From Phenylobacterium sp. (GTDB lineage Bacteria > Pseudomonadota > Alphaproteobacteria > Caulobacterales > Caulobacteraceae): a stretch of 64,000 bases of DNA. The first letter of the stretch is position 1; the number at the start of each line of letters is the position of its first letter. This document shows, piece by piece, positions 61,426 through 64,000 of this stretch. A program made the position numbers and the translations under genes. The stretch is from positions 26,469-90,468 of the forward strand of contig NZ_SCVD01000015.1 of NCBI RefSeq assembly GCF_004297125.1, given 5' to 3'. The notes under the pieces were generated by a model, which did not search any database, was not told the DNA's origin, and worked only from the letters and a program-made list of their open reading frames with translations.

Positions 61426-61604
61426 TGCGCAGACCCGGAGGCGGGTCCAAGCAAGCGGCGCTAGCTGTCGGGCCAAACTTCGCCGCTTGTCAGAGCTACG
61501 GTGGTTGTTGGACCTAAGCAACTTCTGGTCGCTTCTTGTGGCGGCGCACTTACGGGTCGTTAGCGACGGTTCGGCTAACAAGAATTGCCACCGGAGCTCG
61601 CTTG

Positions 61605-61781
61605 ATGTCGCTTCGCCTACGGGACGCCCTCTTAATCGTGCCTATCATCGGCGTGATCGCGCTGGGCGTCAGTTTGGTTGGCGGAGCAGATCAAACCTGG
61701 GTCTTCAACGTTGCCTGCATCTCCGGCATATCGCTCTTGACGTACGTGGCGATAGAGATTCGCGATCAGCATCGGCGCTAA
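61605..61781 (+). CDS. Small two-helix membrane protein
   Basis: The 58-residue protein has two hydrophobic segments (ALLIVPIIGVIALGVSLVGG, then NVACISGISLLTYVAIEI) and a basic end RDQHRR. GGAG is 8 bp before the ATG. No family is recognised. A longer frame to 61536 lacks a ribosome site. Confidence 0.45.
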   Translation: MSLRLRDALLIVPIIGVIALGVSLVGGADQTWVFNVACISGISLLTYVAIEIRDQHRR

Positions 61782-61957
61782 GACAGCCAAAGCCCAGTCG
61801 GTCCATGACAGCCGGTCCGCCGTCGGAAACGCTGGGACACCAGGACATCACGGCAAGCTTCTAGAATCGCTCGCCGGCATCTCGATCACGATCAACCATC
61901 GCCATTGACGGATACACCAGACCCACAAACAGACCTTCCGAACTTCAGAGATGGGTG

Positions 61958-63516
61958 GAGGCTGTGTGGAAACGCGTTGGCGGGAGGGCATCGGAGGAGC
62001 TGCGATGAGGCGCGCCACTCAGGCGTGGATCGCCGCGATCAGGGGGCGGACGCCGACGATGGCGATCGTGCGCTTCAGGTTGTAGGCGAGTACTTGGAGG
62101 CTCATCTCAGCGGCGACGTTGCGAAGCCTCCGGGTCTTGAAGTGGGTGGCGCCCATCCAGGCCTTCAGCGTCCCGAAGACATGCTCGACGGTCTGGCGTC
62201 GGACGCGCATCGCTTGGGGCTCCCGATCCAGCCGGTGTTGCATCGCCTCGAGGACGTCTTCGTGCTCCCAGCGGGTGACGCGCCGCTCCTTGGCCGGCGT
62301 GCACTGGGCCTTGAGCGCACAGCTTCGACAGCTGGACAGGTTCCAGTAGCGGTGCAGCGTGAGGCCCTTCTCGATACTCGTCATGCGCCGGGCGAGCACC
62401 TCGCCGGCGGGGCAGCGATAGGCGTCCTGCTCGCGCATGTAGACGAAGTCCTGCTTGCCGAACCGGCCGTCGGCCTTGGCCCCGGACGTCAGCGGCCGCG
62501 GCACGTACGGCGTCGCGCCGGCCTGCTCGCAGCCGAGGATCTCCTCGCTTGAGAAGTAGCCGCGGTCAGCCAGCACCTTGAGATCGTCGGCGGCCATGAC
62601 GCGCTTGGCCTGCCGCGTCATGTTGGTGAGCTGCGAGCGGTCGTGGCCCTCGTTGGTCACCTCGTGGGCGACCACCAGGTGATGCTCAGCATCGACCGCG
62701 GCCTGGACGTTGTAGCCGACCAGCCCCGTGCCCTTGCCGTTGGTCGCCAGGGCGCGGGCGTCGGGGTCGGTGAGCGAGATCTGGCCGTCGGGCGCGGCGG
62801 CGAGCGCGACTTCCATCTGCCGCAGGTCGCGGACCTGCTGGCGCAGCGCCGCCAGCCGCGCCTGGATGCGATCGCTGCGGAACGCCGCCTCCTCACCCTC
62901 TTGCCGATCGGCCGTGTCGAGCGCTTGCAGATACCGCTCGATGCCCGCCTCGGCCTGTTCGAGCCGCCGGCGCACCGCACCTGGCGTGAAGTTCTTGTCG
63001 CGGGTGTTCACCGCCTTGAAGCGGCTGCCGTCCACCGCCACCACGCCGCCGCTCAGCAGTCCGACCTGCCGGCAGATCGTCACGAACGCTGCGCATGTGG
63101 CGCCGATCGCCTCGCCGTTGTCGCGCCGGAAGTCGGCGATCGTCTTGAAGTCCGGGGCGAGCTTGCCCAGCAACCACATCAGCTCGGTATTGCGCTGGGC
63201 CTCCCGCTCCAACCGCCGGCTCGACGCCACCTGGTTGAGATAGCCATAGAGGTAGAGCTTCAGCATGGACGCCGGATTGTAGCCCGGTCGTCCCGTCGCC
63301 GCTGCGACCACCCGCTCGAACCCCAGCCCCGCCAGATCCAACTCATCGACGAACACGTCGATCACCCGGACCGGGTTCTCCTCCGACACGTAATCGTCCA
63401 GATATTCCGGAAGCAGCGCACCCTGGCGCCGATCCTCACCCTCGATGAAGCGCGCCATCCACCGCCTCCGAAGCCTACTCAAAGGCTACGGTGCTTCGTG
63501 GTTTTCACACAGCCTC
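61958..63516. mobile_element. IS1182-family insertion sequence
   Basis: Terminal inverted repeats are GAGGCTGTGTGGAAAC at the left and GTTTTCACACAGCCTC at the right (one mismatch). GGTG occurs directly outside both ends (61954-61957 and 63517-63520), a possible 4-bp target duplication. The element is about 1.56 kb with one transposase gene and appears intact. Confidence 0.8.
62019..63458 (-). CDS. IS1182-family transposase
   Basis: The ATG at 63458 follows GGAGG; a TTG start 24 bp further is also open. The 479-residue protein has the DUF772-type N-terminus (RPGYNPASMLKLYLYGYLNQ), DDE residues Asp in VVAVDGSRFK, Asp in VLADRGYFS and Glu in VEHVFGTLKAW, and the C-terminal zinc-like Cys cluster SCRSCALKAQC. 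Coding is uninterrupted, so the element is potentially active. Confidence 0.9.
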   Translation of the reverse strand: MARFIEGEDRRQGALLPEYLDDYVSEENPVRVIDVFVDELDLAGLGFERVVAAATGRPGYNPASMLKLYLYGYLNQVASSRRLEREAQRNTELMWLLGKLAPDFKTIADFRRDNGEAIGATCAAFVTICRQVGLLSGGVVAVDGSRFKAVNTRDKNFTPGAVRRRLEQAEAGIERYLQALDTADRQEGEEAAFRSDRIQARLAALRQQVRDLRQMEVALAAAPDGQISLTDPDARALATNGKGTGLVGYNVQAAVDAEHHLVVAHEVTNEGHDRSQLTNMTRQAKRVMAADDLKVLADRGYFSSEEILGCEQAGATPYVPRPLTSGAKADGRFGKQDFVYMREQDAYRCPAGEVLARRMTSIEKGLTLHRYWNLSSCRSCALKAQCTPAKERRVTRWEHEDVLEAMQHRLDREPQAMRVRRQTVEHVFGTLKAWMGATHFKTRRLRNVAAEMSLQVLAYNLKRTIAIVGVRPLIAAIHA

Positions 63517-63537
63517 GGTGGAAAGCTGACCTTTCCG

Positions 63538-63881
63538 TCAGCGGCGGCTCATCGCTGAATGTGCAGCAACCGCAGCCGCGGTGACGGTTGGCCAGTTGGG
63601 ATGGACCACGTACTCATCGTCCCCTCCCTTTGGGAGTTCCTGGATGATGCGATCAAGCTCACGTTTGACCGTCTGGACTAACGCCGCCTCGCTCTTATCC
63701 AACAGACATTCACCAACTTCCGTCTCATCAAAGTCGTGGTCGTCGAAGAGGAAATGGATCACCTCGTCGATGCCAGCGATCTGGCCCTGCCGCCTCTCGG
63801 ACGCCCACGCTTGCCGGGGATCTGGGCCGACAGTTCTTCGAGATAGACAAGCAGTTCTGCGCGTTGCCACGGATAGCGCAT
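63538..63881 (-). pseudogene. Frameshifted SCO4402-like small gene
   Basis: One frame from the ATG at 63881 (GGGGGG ribosome site) reads MRYPWQRAELLVYLEELSA. The expected continuation DPRQAWASERRQGQIAG and IDEVIHFLFDDHDFDETEVG lies in another frame, ending DDEYVVHPNWPTVTAAA. The shift is near 63827-63832. Joined, the two parts resemble the SCO4402 family of about 110-115 residues, as I recall it. Either a real frameshift or a sequencing error is possible. The IS ends 22 bp beyond its stop. Confidence 0.5.
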
Positions 63882-64000
63882 GACCTGCCCCCCTTTGGTC
63901 CCTCGATCATTATGAGAGCCCAGGGGGTTGGTAGCTGATCTCAAGCGCCGGCGGTAGCGGCCGGGCGGTGGAGCTGATCAAGTTGCGCAGCCGGCCGGCC
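63882..64000. other. Window end with imperfect direct repeat
   Basis: GGTAGCTGATCTCAAG (from 63931) and GAGCTGATCAAGTTGCG (from 63974) are imperfect direct repeats about 43 bp apart. They may belong to another mobile element cut off by the edge. No gene is recognised. Confidence 0.25.

Noticed and set aside
61905..63584. Possible small plus-strand gene split by the IS
   Set aside because: Removing the IS and one GGTG copy leaves an open 38-codon frame starting at TTG, but it has no family resemblance and its end overlaps the opposite SCO4402-like gene, so chance is likelier.

Overview
The window is GC-rich, densely coded DNA from an alphaproteobacterium. Three TonB-dependent receptors, a PEPxxW-CTERM protein, an OprB-type porin, FixJ-type response regulators and many SDR, crotonase and alpha/beta-hydrolase genes point to Caulobacterales or Sphingomonadales. 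This is a judgement from gene content; no rRNA or intact tRNA gene is present to test it.

Region 1 (1-11081) is a catabolic cluster: GPH-type MFS permease (cut by the window edge), LLM flavin oxidoreductase, amidohydrolase-2, TonB receptor, VOC protein, TetR regulator, SDR, Baeyer-Villiger monooxygenase (BVMO) and HSL-type esterase. The order suggests oxidation of an alcohol to a ketone, BVMO conversion to an ester or lactone, and hydrolysis. Eight copies of a 14-bp inverted repeat (RTAAC-N4-GTTAY, several degenerate) lie in its promoter regions and are the likely operators of the TetR protein at 6959-7591.

Region 2 (11396-17796) holds a regulator with two TetR domains fused in tandem, a second TonB receptor, an aldehyde dehydrogenase of the coniferyl-aldehyde type, a dispersed intergenic repeat and a PEP-CTERM protein.

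Region 3 (18209-54643) begins with a fragment identical in form to the 3' end of a tRNA gene, a typical scar of site-specific integration, and looks like an accessory island. It has 34 annotated genes: isoquinoline-1-oxidoreductase-like molybdenum hydroxylase with a cytochrome c, two epoxide-hydrolase-type enzymes and another alpha/beta hydrolase, three paralogous crotonases, SDRs, nitronate monooxygenase, FMN reductase, tautomerase, OsmC, TonB receptor, porin and MFS exporter. At its centre are a sensor kinase with GAF and multiple PAS domains, a single-domain receiver, a FixJ-like regulator, and two more kinases. Thirteen copies of a 33-bp palindrome (outer arms TTGGAC/GTCCAA, inner arms GGTRTCG/CGAYACC) lie 56-185 bp upstream of start codons. 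Almost every operon in the region is headed by one, and I found none outside it. This is the main discovery: an apparently island-wide regulon, probably read by the FixJ-like protein encoded inside it.

Region 4 (54835-64000) is a mobility module: single-strand DNA-binding protein, AlpA-like regulator, two helically phased repeat arrays (4 x 11 bp and 4 x 21 bp), a ribbon-helix-helix protein, a MobF relaxase-helicase, a small membrane protein, an HNH protein, an IS1182-family insertion sequence and a frameshifted small gene. No mating-pair genes or integrase are visible, so the element is either mobilizable or extends beyond the window.
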